A DNA stretch of 64,000 nucleotides from Clonostachys chloroleuca. Lineage: Eukaryota > Ascomycota > Sordariomycetes > Hypocreales > Bionectriaceae. Below, in pieces: positions 48,418-58,356 of the stretch. The DNA lies in the NCBI GenBank assembly GCA_037952775.1, contig JBANAY010000001.1:4774001-4838000 (forward strand), written 5' to 3'. Under the pieces are notes generated by a model. The model was given only the letters and a program-made list of their open reading frames with translations, was not told the DNA's origin and did no database searches. Both the position numbers and the translations under genes were made by a program. Numbering within the stretch: the stretch's first letter is position 1; the number at the start of each line of letters is the position of its first letter.

Positions 48418-50641
48418 TTATACGAGGATCCCTATATTCTGACTAGTCTCATTCCTCCTCTTCTCTTCCCATATTATATCTAACTCGGCCTGCGAATCTG
48501 AAAATACTCTGAGTCCGCTACGCCTTGCATTATTATTGAACCACCTGAGAAACGCCAGCCTCACCCCCTCGTCCTCCGCTTCCCTCGCCGCTATGAACGC
48601 CGGCCATGCCAATCTCACCGACCCATATCCTTGCCCGTCGTCAATATCCTCATACCGGGCCAGGCAGTCACGGATACTGGCGACCTCACTCTGCAGCATA
48701 CTGGAATCTACGTCATAAAGCGTCCGATAGAGATAAATCACGATGGCCTGCTGTGTCGCATTGCACAGGATTTCCAGGAGGGGCTGGGACTCGCGCTGAT
48801 CGTACTCTGCCATCAAGACGTCCGGAAGCTTCTTCAGCTGATGTATTCGCTTCTCAATGGACTTGGCGCGGCGCATAAACTCCCTCAGGCCAAGGTTGTC
48901 AGTGCTGTTGACATCGTTCTTGGCTCGCCCGAGACAGATAATGAGAGACAAGAGTAACACATAAACCTCTTGGACGCCAAAGATCTCCGGGTACAGAGTA
49001 GCAACCCATATCCCGGGTGTCTGGAGATGAAGGTCGTTCTCTCCCACATCCGCGTCTTTCACCTTGGTCATGGCCTCATCAAGGTTGGCCCACTCGCTCG
49101 GTCGGAATGACAAGCTATCCCGGCTGTACACTGAAGCCCCGCTCGTCTCGATGGCGTTACGGACCAATGATCTATACGGAGATTGAGTTGTCCCGGGGTA
49201 GGTGGTCTCGTGCTGCAACCTTTCAAAGGTGTAGCAGTGATGCAGCAGGCGGACCTTGCGTGACTTTCTACGGTTCAGGCCCTTTACGCGGATCAACTTT
49301 TCGGCTTCGAGGAAGTAGTACTCCTTTTGGTCCGAGGCCCGGGACACGCTCGAGATTTGCACCATTGTTAAAAGGGCGAGCAAAAGGGATTTGTATTTCG
49401 CCTTTTTAGGGATGTCGTAGGCATTCTTGAGCATCATACGAACATGATACAGCGCCCTTTGCTTGTATTGTCTGAATTGTTCGTACCACTCTTGCGAGTT
49501 TGAAATGACAGCAAGACTGTTGGCGCTCAACGCTAGGGTGCCGTAGAATGCGCAGAGACTGGCATCGTCTAGGGACTCTCCAAGGGTGAGGGCGGCCAAG
49601 CAACTTTTGGCGTGCGGAAGGAAAAGGACATGCCACAGTGTCTTGCTATGGCGGAATGGCGTGAGAGATTGAAGAACAGTTGTTGAATAGTGCTTGAGGA
49701 GAAACACGGCGTCGTAGGGAACTGTGATATCAATGGCGGCCGGGATCGATAAAGACTGTGGGGGACTGAGAGGTGGGTTGAGAACATGTGATACTGATAA
49801 CGCACTTGAACTCGGTGAATGTCGAGTTGCATCCGGCAACGGCGATGTATCGAGTTCAGCAAGTGAGATATCTTCTGGAAGTTCCTGGATACGATATGAA
49901 TCTGGCTGCAACATACCATCGGACCAACCGTTCATGTCATCGAAGCTATTCATGAGCCACCAGTCTTCCATGCTGTTTAGGTAGCTGGGAGTCCTGGGAC
50001 GTTGACTAGGGCTATCCCGTCCCGTCATGTACGATACACTTGGCTGTGATGACTTTGTTGATAGTTCTTTCCGGCGGGGATGCCATGATATCGTCATGCG
50101 GGTCAGCTTCGGCGTTGGGTTCCTCAAATGGGATGCTGATGTTTTGCTGTAGGGTCGTTGGGCTAGGCGTTCCCAGTTCTTCACTGACGGGCGAGGTCTC
50201 GGTTTGTTTCGTTAGGCCAAACACTCCAAAAGGCCCCCGGGAGATTTGGATGTCTCGGCTATTCGATGCATTCTCGCATTCTTCGTCGATCTGGTAGATG
50301 TTCAAAAGAGCCAGCGATGGCCTGACGCTTGAGACGATCTCTTTGCTCATGCTTTCTCGCTCCTTCTCAGTCAATAGTGGGCGCCGGAAACGGGCCGCAC
50401 CGGACGCTGCATCGTCGTTCTCGAAGTCGAAAAATATCCTCTTCTCGTAGCCGCCGCAAGAGAGATGGTGCGTGATGCATACTGAGCAACTCGGTTTTGT
50501 CTCATCGCATTTCATCCGGCGGATCCTGCACTGTGAAAATTGTGAGAAAAGGCTCACGGATGACCCGGCGCAAGACGCTTTGAGAATACTTACCGTTACA
50601 CATCCCCCAAACGATCGGCTGCGTCGAGAATCTTTTTCCAT
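48418..50641 (-). CDS. Zn2Cys6 cluster regulator with fungal-specific domain
   Basis: Transcription factor of 704 residues. Exons 50594-50641, 50040-50530 and 48418-49993, introns 63 and 46 nt. The 46-nt intron is inferred because it joins the two open frames and keeps the sum divisible by three. Zinc cluster: GGCVTCRIRRMKCDETKPSC followed by SVCITHHLSC, six Cys in correct spacing (about residues 14-42). The large C-terminal part is alpha-helical and of the Fungal_trans_2 style, with segments such as LLKHYSTTVLQSLTPF, LWHVLFLPHA and YFLEAEKLI. It is divergent from the BVMO gene (817 nt shared promoter) and is the likely pathway regulator (inference from context). Confidence 0.82.
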
Positions 50642-51458
50642 AGCTTCTGGTTTATGTATTGTCTGGGATGTAAATGAGAAGATGAAGAATCAATCATCCG
50701 TGGAAAGTGACGCATCAATGAAACCTTCTTGGACAGGGATGAGTCTGCCGGCTGAAGATATAAGACTAGTGCATGCGGGGAAGAGCTAAGCTGTTTGATC
50801 CCTCTAATCTGGGGTCGAGACCCGCTGGACAGAGATTGCAGAAGCCTTCCCGTTTGATCAGAGGCTGCTGTAAGGACGATGCCTAGAGCTACGGGTCTCT
50901 ATCATGAAGGATGGAGGAGAGAAATGGCCGGCTAGAACGCGACTCGCGCGCCGAAGTCGCCACGCTTCCATCACCCCTAGTGAGATATTACCCAATCGCG
51001 GATTGTTTGATAATCGGTTAGGCCAGTGATGTTTCTTATCGTTACGTTAACCACTTGAAAAGGAGAGATCCATGCCCAGCGGATAAGGATGGGGGCAACG
51101 CCTCGTCCGCGTGATGGAGATAAGAGAGTGGGCCAAGGGGAGACTTTCCCAAGTCAGCAAACGGCAAGTGTCTCCAGAATCTGGCTAGTGGCAGGCGTGA
51201 AGGAGTTGGGGAAAGTCGTGCAGAAACCTTCTCCGCTTCCAGGGGTCACACCATGCCACCATCGGCCATGGCAGTCGGCTCAAGCCGATTGTAAACTATT
51301 TAGAGACGGACGCCGTTGAGTGAGGCGAAAGAGAAGTATCAGATTTATTTCATCCATCGCTAGGCTCTTAACCGCACCATCTTGGTTTGAATACAACTTT
51401 GTACCGCATAAAACTACTTGTCTTCAATTGAAATAACACTGTTCTCTGGCGTCTTACA
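50642..51458. other. Shared divergent promoter of the regulator and the BVMO
   Basis: 817 nt. Contains GATA cores (GGATAAG near 51080; GAGATAAGAG near 51117) and the inverted CGG/CCG motif at 51275-51288. Confidence 0.5.
51275..51288. promoter_or_regulatory. TCGG-N6-CCGA inverted motif in the regulator/BVMO promoter
   Basis: Fourteen bases with perfect 6-bp arms (TCGGCT/AGCCGA) and a 2-bp centre; contains CGG-N6-CCG. Lies 171 nt upstream of the BVMO start and 634 nt upstream of the regulator start. Confidence 0.45.
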
Positions 51459-53132
51459 ATGGGTTCCGGCCAGTCGACCGAGCGCTCTTATGACCTTGTC
51501 ATCTTAGGTGCTGGCCTGTCTGGGCTGGCCACTCTTTATAACGCCCGCGAGCGTTTCCCCGACTGGCGCATCAGAGTCATTGAACGCGGCTCAGATGTCG
51601 GTGGCACTTGGTATTATAACTCGTACCCTGGCTGTCGGGTAGACACCGAATCACTCTCGTACTGCTTCTCCTTCGACAAAGAGCTGCTAAAGGAGTGGCA
51701 CTGGAAGGACACATTCTCAACCCAAGGCGAGGTGCACCGATATATCAAGCGCTTCGCAGATCGAAACAATCTGAAAAAAGATATTGACTTTGACCGCACT
51801 GTCAAATCAGCAACATGGGACGACGCCGCCAGGCAGTGGACAGTGCAGACTGCCGAGGGAAGCAAGTATACGACCAGATTCCTCATCAGCAGCATTGGCT
51901 TCCTCTCGGCACCCACACTCCCATCCATTCCGGGCATTGAAACCTTCGCAGGCCAGGCATTCCACACCTCGCGATGGCCCAAGAACCTCGACATAGAGAA
52001 GGAGTTCGCCGGCAAGCGCATCGGCGTCATTGGCACTGGCGCGACTGGCATCCAGACCATCACCGCCCTCTCCAAGATAGACAGCATCAGGTCTCTCACT
52101 GTCTTCCAAAGAACAGCCAATTGGTCTGCGCCTCTGCGCAATGAACCCATCTCGAAGGAGCAGATGGCTGAACATGTAAAGAACTACGACAATCTCTTTG
52201 CTGAATGCACCGCCTCCCCAACCGGTTTCCTCCACAGGGCCGACCCACGCAAGACACTTGAGGTCTCTGAAGCCGACCGTCTCGCGCACTGGGAGAAGAT
52301 TTACAGTCAGCCAGGTTTCTCAAAGTGGCTGGGCGTCTTCAGCGATTGCTACACAAACAAAGAGGCCAATACCCTCTACTCCAACTTCATTGCGGACAAG
52401 ATTCGCCAGAGAGTCAATGATGTCGGTGTCGCAGACAGCCTGATTCCCAAAGACCACGGATTCGGCATGCGCCGTGTTCCATTGGAGAGCGGCTACTTTG
52501 AAGTGTACAACAAGCCCAACATTCATCTAGTAGATCTTAAGAAGACGCCCATTACCACAGTCAAGCCCGCCGGCATCGAGACAAGCGATGGCGCCCTACG
52601 TCAGCTTGATGTTCTCATCTACGCGACCGGGTTCGATGCCATTACAGGTGCCTTCCGGGCTATCGACTGGAAAGGAAAGGATGGCCGCCCACTCGTAGGC
52701 GTTTCTACTGACCCCAAAGGCGAACGAGCCGTCTGGCTTGACCATCGTCCCTATACCTTCCTTGGCATGACCATTCCAAATATGCCCAACCTTCTGACGG
52801 TTATGGGTCCCCATCAACCTGTAGGAAATGCTTCACGCAACATTGAGCACTCGGTCCAAGTCGCCATGGGCATCTTGGAGCACGCCAAGAAACACGACTA
52901 CACATATATTGAGGCGACGCAAGAGGCCGCGGACGCTTGGACTCAGCACGTTGCCGACTGCGCCAAGGGGTCGCTCATCAACGAGGTTGACAGCTGGATG
53001 ACTGGTGTGAACAAGAACGTGAAAGGCAAGACTGTTCGTATTGTAGCTAGATATTCGGGTACTGTTCAGGAGTACCGTAGAAGATGCCAGGAGGCCAAAG
53101 ATAATGGCTACAAGTCATTGATGTTTGCTTAG
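51459..53132 (+). CDS. FAD-dependent Baeyer-Villiger-type monooxygenase
   Basis: Single-exon enzyme of 557 residues, intact. It inserts oxygen next to a ketone, turning it into an ester or lactone, with NADPH and O2, as known for class-B flavin monooxygenases of the cyclohexanone-monooxygenase type. Visible: FAD loop GAGLSGLATL (about residue 17), the second FAD-contact region GGTWYYNSYPGCRVDTES, the BVMO fingerprint in FAGQAFHTSRWP (about 163-174), the NADPH loop GTGATGIQ (about 192) and a C-terminal ATGFDAITG. Flanked by two SDRs and a regulator, so it may act on a ketone made from an alcohol. Substrate not deducible. Confidence 0.92.
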   Translation: MGSGQSTERSYDLVILGAGLSGLATLYNARERFPDWRIRVIERGSDVGGTWYYNSYPGCRVDTESLSYCFSFDKELLKEWHWKDTFSTQGEVHRYIKRFADRNNLKKDIDFDRTVKSATWDDAARQWTVQTAEGSKYTTRFLISSIGFLSAPTLPSIPGIETFAGQAFHTSRWPKNLDIEKEFAGKRIGVIGTGATGIQTITALSKIDSIRSLTVFQRTANWSAPLRNEPISKEQMAEHVKNYDNLFAECTASPTGFLHRADPRKTLEVSEADRLAHWEKIYSQPGFSKWLGVFSDCYTNKEANTLYSNFIADKIRQRVNDVGVADSLIPKDHGFGMRRVPLESGYFEVYNKPNIHLVDLKKTPITTVKPAGIETSDGALRQLDVLIYATGFDAITGAFRAIDWKGKDGRPLVGVSTDPKGERAVWLDHRPYTFLGMTIPNMPNLLTVMGPHQPVGNASRNIEHSVQVAMGILEHAKKHDYTYIEATQEAADAWTQHVADCAKGSLINEVDSWMTGVNKNVKGKTVRIVARYSGTVQEYRRRCQEAKDNGYKSLMFA

Positions 53133-53459
53133 AATGACATAGATAATATAATCGTTTTTGCACTAGACTTCCTTATGCCGAGGCCTCGACCTTGAAGTAT
53201 TCCGTGGTAATAAAATACATAATGGTCCTTATGTCTCAATTGTTGCTTGATATCTTCGTCAATGAAGGCTGTAGTATCATGAATATATTCCGAGGTAATG
53301 ATCCCCGCACTATTCATTGCGATTCACGGTTGTAATTTAGGGATAAAGTATCCATCTTGTCATTTATTGCTTGTTGATATTGGTATACACTGTATCCGCC
53401 TCGAAGGAGTGTCTTCTCTCACTGATCTCCCGTGTGAACACAGGCCTGTCAAATCCGTA

Positions 53460-53475
53460 TCGGAGGAGAACCCGA
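53460..53475. promoter_or_regulatory. TCGG-N8-CCGA inverted motif between BVMO and second SDR
   Basis: Same arrangement as at 48201. Distance to the SDR start is 544 nt. Confidence 0.35.
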
Positions 53476-53886
53476 CACTTGTGACATATGGTCTTATCAG
53501 CCGTTGGCGAGCGAACTGGAGGCCCCATTTACTCCGATATCGTTGATCCGTGAGCTCGACTTGATTGGCCCTCAACTTCCGAATAAATCAATTAAACTCC
53601 CGAGATGCAGATAGCAGACGAGTCATACTCAATCAGTCGATTGATAGGCACCTGGCCGTCGACAAACAAGGGAAGTCTTCCCTGGTTATCTTCCCCAGAT
53701 TTATCCTCGCCACGCTTCTCTACATCCCCGCAGCAGCCCACATGATCTCGATAAGCCTGGATGGGTGCTATCCACGTGGTCCCGATTCATGTGAGTGTCG
53801 CCTGTGGGCATTGCATTCTATGAGGAAGGTTTCCCCAGCCGGCGATAGAGTGATATCCGATAATGGCACGCATGTAAATTTGGGCA

Positions 53887-53892
53887 TATAAA
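53887..53892 (+). promoter_or_regulatory. TATA box of the second SDR gene
   Basis: TATAAA 132 nt before the ATG at 54019, within CATATAAAG. Confidence 0.5.
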
Positions 53893-54018
53893 GAATATGA
53901 GTGTCTTTTGGAGAAAAGGACAGTCAGACAACCCAGGTCTATTCCATTCCCTTCCATTTATCACCATTTTACGCTTCCATTCCCCTTCTCTCCCGTCCTA
54001 AACCTTCCACAAAATACG

Positions 54019-54819
54019 ATGGATGTACCGGGATTCGCCGTCATCACTGGAGCTGCCTCTGGCATCGGCCGAGCCTGTGCAAACGGCTTCGCGAAGGAAG
54101 GATCAGCCGGAGTTGCTCTTCTCGATCTCAACGATGAAGCGCTACAGACTGTCAAATCCGAGATTGAGGCAGCTTCACCGAAATGCCGTGTTCTCACCTA
54201 TGCTATCAGCGTGGCAAACGAAGAGCAGGTCATTGCCTCCATGAATGACGTCGCAGCCAAGTTTGGTCGCATCGACTATGCCGTCAACGCCGCGGGTCTG
54301 GCCATGAAGCATCAGGGCGGTGCTGCCTTTGCCAAGACAGAGGACTGGAAACGTATCCTGGACGTCAACCTGGACGGGTCGTTCTTTGTGCTCAAAGCCG
54401 TTGCCCAGATCATGCTGAAACAAGACTACATCCTCTCTTCCGTCGATGGCCGCCCACTGCAACGCGGCTCCATCGTCAATTTCAGCTCCATCCAGGGTGT
54501 CGTGGGCATCACACTCTCCGCCGCATACTGCACGTCCAAGCACGCCATCGTCGGGCTTACGCGGACTGCATCAGAGGACTACGCGGACCAGGGTCTTCGG
54601 ATCAATGCCATTTGTCCTGGATACACCGAGACGCCGCTGACTACCAAGAACCCCGATGTGCTGAAGGCAATGCAAGAGCGGGTATCGACAGCAGTGCCGA
54701 TGAAGCGCATGGGCCAGCCTCAAGAACTGGCTGATGGTGTTTTATATCTTGCTGGTGGACGCAGTTCGTTTGTCACTGGCAGTGTCTTGATGGTTGATGG
54801 GGGATACACCTGCAGGTAG
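54019..54819 (+). CDS. Short-chain dehydrogenase/reductase (SDR), second of two
   Basis: Single exon, 266 residues. The ATG at 54019 starts the usual short N-terminus before TGAASGIG (about 10-17). The frame is open further upstream, but those residues are not SDR-like. Motifs: NAAGL (about 93), the Ser of IVNFSSIQGVVG (about 156), YCTSKHAIVGL (Tyr and Lys, about 174-178), PGYTETPL and FVTGSVLMVDGGY. It is a classical NAD(P)-dependent oxidoreductase, about 23 residues longer than the SDR at 47089 and of the same general type, so the two may act at different steps. Follows the BVMO on the same strand. Confidence 0.92.
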   Translation: MDVPGFAVITGAASGIGRACANGFAKEGSAGVALLDLNDEALQTVKSEIEAASPKCRVLTYAISVANEEQVIASMNDVAAKFGRIDYAVNAAGLAMKHQGGAAFAKTEDWKRILDVNLDGSFFVLKAVAQIMLKQDYILSSVDGRPLQRGSIVNFSSIQGVVGITLSAAYCTSKHAIVGLTRTASEDYADQGLRINAICPGYTETPLTTKNPDVLKAMQERVSTAVPMKRMGQPQELADGVLYLAGGRSSFVTGSVLMVDGGYTCR

Positions 54820-55398
54820 ATGTTAGGTTTAATGATGTTGCATACGAAAGCTAATGTCTGGCATTTATAAATTTGATCATTTCCACCTCGTAGGCAGATT
54901 CGTGAAATACCTTCTGGCCCCGTAACCAAGGCGTGTGTTTCGATTCTGAGTTTGTCCCACTCGGCTTCCGCCGTTGCCTTAAATACCTACCTAAGATGGC
55001 GGTTGTATACCTTGGATGGAGGCGGAAGTGATTTTATGGTGATGAATAAACATAAGGTATGTACTGTTGGTTGGACGAATACTCCGTGGGACTATGCCAA
55101 ATGATACCACCTGACCAAGGCCAGTATAACGCTTCATAAATCTGAGTAAGCTACAGTGATCAGATACCTGTTAGTTCATAGGTAATTATAGCGCACTACA
55201 GAACAGTATGTACTGAGACCAATCGCTTGACATTAGTGGCTTGCGGCAAGCCAATCTTATCCATATTCGAGTAAGACACATTCCCTCACCCGCGGGGTGA
55301 TCTTCCCTCGTCAAATTCGCGTCACCATTCTCGCACTGTCGTCTGTTTGCGCATCGTTCTCTGTTGTGGAACGTTGCACAGCGCCGGACTAAGAGACC
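54820..55398. other. Intergenic, promoter of the decarboxylase-like gene
   Basis: 579 nt without a gene. A CCCGCGGGG palindrome lies at about 55291-55299. Confidence 0.4.
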
Positions 55399-56332
55399 AT
55401 GGCTGAAGAAAACGCCATCCCTCTGGTCGCTTCTCCTTGGAAACTCAAAGGGAGTGTCTACGCCTTCGCGTGCTGGACAAAAGTCGACGCCGCTGGCAAT
55501 CTGCCTGATGTCGCCTACTCCCCTCTCGAGCATGCTTCATCCTTCGCGTCGCCCGAGGGCGGTCGCCCCATCGGCGGCCTCAGTATGATCCAGATCATCC
55601 GCTACACCGAGTCGCCGGCTGGGCCGTACGACGAGCTTCTCATAAGCCCGGGGTCTTTCGAGTACACAGTCGAAGACAAGAATGGAAAGCGCGTCAGGAA
55701 GAGGCACCTCCGTATTACGCGAGCCTATGTATCTCAGAAGATCACAAATTGGAACGGAAGGACGAGTGAGTCCATCCCCGTTCTCAAATGAGTTGCTGCG
55801 CGCGGGCGCTTCTCCGCGAGTTTACTGACGCGCTACAGACTGGAATATTCCCAAGCATCTTGCAAAATTTGACTGGGTTACGAGTGATGATGGGCAAATC
55901 TCCGTAACAGTGTTCCCTCACGATACGACTGACGATCCAAAAGAGTCAAGCCCATCGACTACCCCATTCTTTCAGGCATCATTCAAACCCACCTCCTACC
56001 TACCATCATTCCCACTGTCTTTCAAAGTCTTGAACTCCATTGGCATTATCAACACTACTCTCGTACACCCCCCTCTTCCCGCCGGTAGTGGCAGCCAAGG
56101 AGAGCTGCCCGGAACGGACAGGTGGTGTGCGGTATCGCCAAATCTATGGTCCCGTAAGACGAGCCTGGGTTGGTTCGACATACGGCAGGGCGATGCGCAG
56201 GACAGTATCGGCCCAACGAACGACAACTTCTGGCCTGGGCTTGGAAGATGGCAATTAGGCTACGTGATGAATGATTGTGAGGTAGACTTTCCAGATGGTA
56301 AATACTGGGACCCTCCAAAGTCTACAAATTGA
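55399..56332 (+). CDS. Acetoacetate-decarboxylase-like fold protein
   Basis: Two exons (55399-55765 and 55839-56332; intron 73 nt) give 286 residues, intact. The order ASPWKLKGSVYAF, YTESPAGPYDELLISPG, RITRAYVSQKIT-NGRTNWNIPKHLAKF matches the beta-cone fold shared by acetoacetate decarboxylase and many fungal cluster proteins. The classical catalytic lysine of bacterial acetoacetate decarboxylase cannot be placed with confidence, so decarboxylase activity is not claimed. Located downstream of the BVMO and SDR pair and ends 131 nt before the convergent glycosidase gene. Possible role: tailoring or turnover of a beta-keto product (inference). Confidence 0.65.
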
Positions 56333-56463
56333 TACTGGGGGAATTTTGGCCTCAAAAAGAGTGTTGCAGATTGATTCCATTTTTGTAGCAATTCAACTTG
56401 GCTTCATACTTGATAGAGTTTACACTGGATCCACGGTTTGACGCACAGCTTTTTACCATCGAG

Positions 56464-58146
56464 CTATCTATCCTCCTCCTCCTCGACAATATAGTATGCC
56501 TCAAGCTCAGCGATGCACGTCCTAGCTGGAATCGTCACCGCAATTGGGAAGCCTCCGTAATCAGGGTCGTCGTTGGGCATAATGAGGAATTCTCCGCTCC
56601 TAGTTTCGTCGCCGTTCAAAACTCGCAGCGTCCTCAGGCCGCTCTGCTCGTCAACCTCCTTCTCCTCTGCCCGGAGGATGCCGGTGAATGTGGCCTTGTT
56701 GTTTGTGCTCTTGAAGCTGACATTAAAGCCCCGACCAACCGCCAAGAATCGGGAGTTCCCAAGGTGAATCACCAATCCGCCTCCCGGCCCAGGTTTGCCA
56801 AAGACAAAGGCTCTTTCCACAATCACTTCGATATCACCAAAGACCTTCGTCCATTTCTCCTTGCATTTTCCTTTCTCCTCGTCAAAAAAGAAACCAAATC
56901 GATCATCTGGGCCGGCCGCCAATAAATATGGCTTGATCTGATTGAGCAAACGAAACTCGCGGCCGGCGAGTTCAGCGCCTGTGTCGATGCCAAAGGGGCT
57001 AGCACCTAAAGCACCGTATGTGCCATAGGAAAGCCAGAGACGCCGGGCGCCGTTCTCATCACGGCGCTGCTCCGGGATAAACAAAGGGTTCTTCTGCTCG
57101 CTGTATCTTTTGCACACCAACTCGTAATCATGGAAATATAGATCTGGAGCAAGGAAGTCCAACGAAGGGGTATTGAAGCGCCAGATATCAAGCATATGGG
57201 GGCAAGGTCCACCGGAAGGGTAGACTCCAGCTTCCGCACCACCGCCCACTACAATGGGCGTGCCAGACATGTCTAGCTCTGATGGGTTGTCGAAATTCAG
57301 CCATGTGTTGGTGTAAAAAGGAATGTCGTATTCCTTTTTGCCAGCAGCAGCCACCCGGCCAACGTATGAGGAGATATTGTATGCCATGAATGCTTCATTG
57401 GCCGGAACGCCTTTGCCAAAGACAGACTCCCAGCTGTGATGACCAGATGAGGGAACGTTGGGGAAGCGAGCGCTGAATTGGGAGTGTAGATCAATCGAGG
57501 AAAGGTGCTTGAGAAGGCTTTCAGGGACAGGCTCGGAAAACGCCCTCTCGGCGCGCCGGGATCGATCACGAGAATCTCCAAGCAATCCCGTCTCATTTTC
57601 AACCTGAACCATGACCACGGTCTGGTGCTCGCCATCGACAGCCTTTAGATGTTTCATTAAAGACGCGAATGCTCGAGCGTCCGCCTCGCAGCTTTCGTTG
57701 CTCAGCGGCGACAGCATCTCAATCGTCCGTTTGACTCCGCCCGCCTCTAAAACCTGCACTCTTGGGAAGCGCTTTGCGTCGCGCTTGACCCATTTTGGTA
57801 CATATGTAGATATTCCATTCTTGTATGACCCGAACCAAAGGATGACGAGCTTCATGTCATGTTGTCGGGCGCCCTCGAGTACCTTATCTAGCTCTGAAAA
57901 GTCAAATTTGCCTTCTTCTGGCTCAATCATCTCCCAAGTGACCGACCCAAGGAGTGTGTTGATGGACTGCTGCTTCATGGGGCCCCATACTTCGCTCATA
58001 TATCTGGCCGAACTCAATGATGAGTTGTGAAGTTCGCCAGGCAGCATGAGAAAGGGCTTGCCCTTAACAACCAGCTGTGTGTTGCCATTTTCCTCGCGAT
58101 GAAGGTGGGGAGATGCGGTGACTGCCATCGTAGCAACAGATTCCAA
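56464..58146 (-). CDS. GH35-like beta-galactosidase/glycosidase
   Basis: Single exon, 560 residues, intact. TIM-barrel glycosidase layout: MLPGELHNSSLSSARYM near residue 33, INTLLGSVTWEMIEPEEGKF near 62 and FDFSELDKVLEGARQHDM after it. The acid/base region VQVENETGLLG (about residue 180) holds the Asn-Glu pair as in GH35. A second Glu in LFIPEQRRDE (about 360) is the candidate nucleophile. The C-terminal ~130 residues form a beta-sandwich-like part, as in the GH35-associated DUF5597 proteins. No signal peptide is seen, so it is probably intracellular. Activity on beta-galactosides is inferred from family only. Next to a regulator and an MFS sugar transporter. Confidence 0.78.
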   Translation of the reverse strand: MESVATMAVTASPHLHREENGNTQLVVKGKPFLMLPGELHNSSLSSARYMSEVWGPMKQQSINTLLGSVTWEMIEPEEGKFDFSELDKVLEGARQHDMKLVILWFGSYKNGISTYVPKWVKRDAKRFPRVQVLEAGGVKRTIEMLSPLSNESCEADARAFASLMKHLKAVDGEHQTVVMVQVENETGLLGDSRDRSRRAERAFSEPVPESLLKHLSSIDLHSQFSARFPNVPSSGHHSWESVFGKGVPANEAFMAYNISSYVGRVAAAGKKEYDIPFYTNTWLNFDNPSELDMSGTPIVVGGGAEAGVYPSGGPCPHMLDIWRFNTPSLDFLAPDLYFHDYELVCKRYSEQKNPLFIPEQRRDENGARRLWLSYGTYGALGASPFGIDTGAELAGREFRLLNQIKPYLLAAGPDDRFGFFFDEEKGKCKEKWTKVFGDIEVIVERAFVFGKPGPGGGLVIHLGNSRFLAVGRGFNVSFKSTNNKATFTGILRAEEKEVDEQSGLRTLRVLNGDETRSGEFLIMPNDDPDYGGFPIAVTIPARTCIAELEAYYIVEEEEDR

Positions 58147-58356
58147 TCAAGCTGTCAAGACGACTGGGATGGTGTATTGATTCATGGAATGAATAGAGAG
58201 CGGTTAAATACAGGCGAGCCATTTCGCTATACATGGCGACCCCTTGAGATGGCCTGTTATACCTCCGAGTGCAAGCATTGCGCCGGACTTCCGATGCAGC
58301 TGATGTCATATCATGCTACTTAGAAGCTAGATGGACCTGTACGCGGAGTATTAGCC

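Larger units (their letters stand above)
53133..54018. other. Intergenic between BVMO and second SDR
   Basis: 886 nt. Contains TCGG-N8-CCGA at 53460-53475 and the SDR TATA box at 53887. Confidence 0.4.

Noticed and set aside
50012..50184. Apparent frameshift in the cluster regulator
   Set aside because: A 46-nt GT...AG intron (49994-50039) with a TCAAC branch-like element joins the two frames and makes the total divisible by three.
51614..52289. Minus-strand ORFs of 160-178 codons inside the BVMO gene
   Set aside because: Antisense shadows of a well-conserved single-exon gene.
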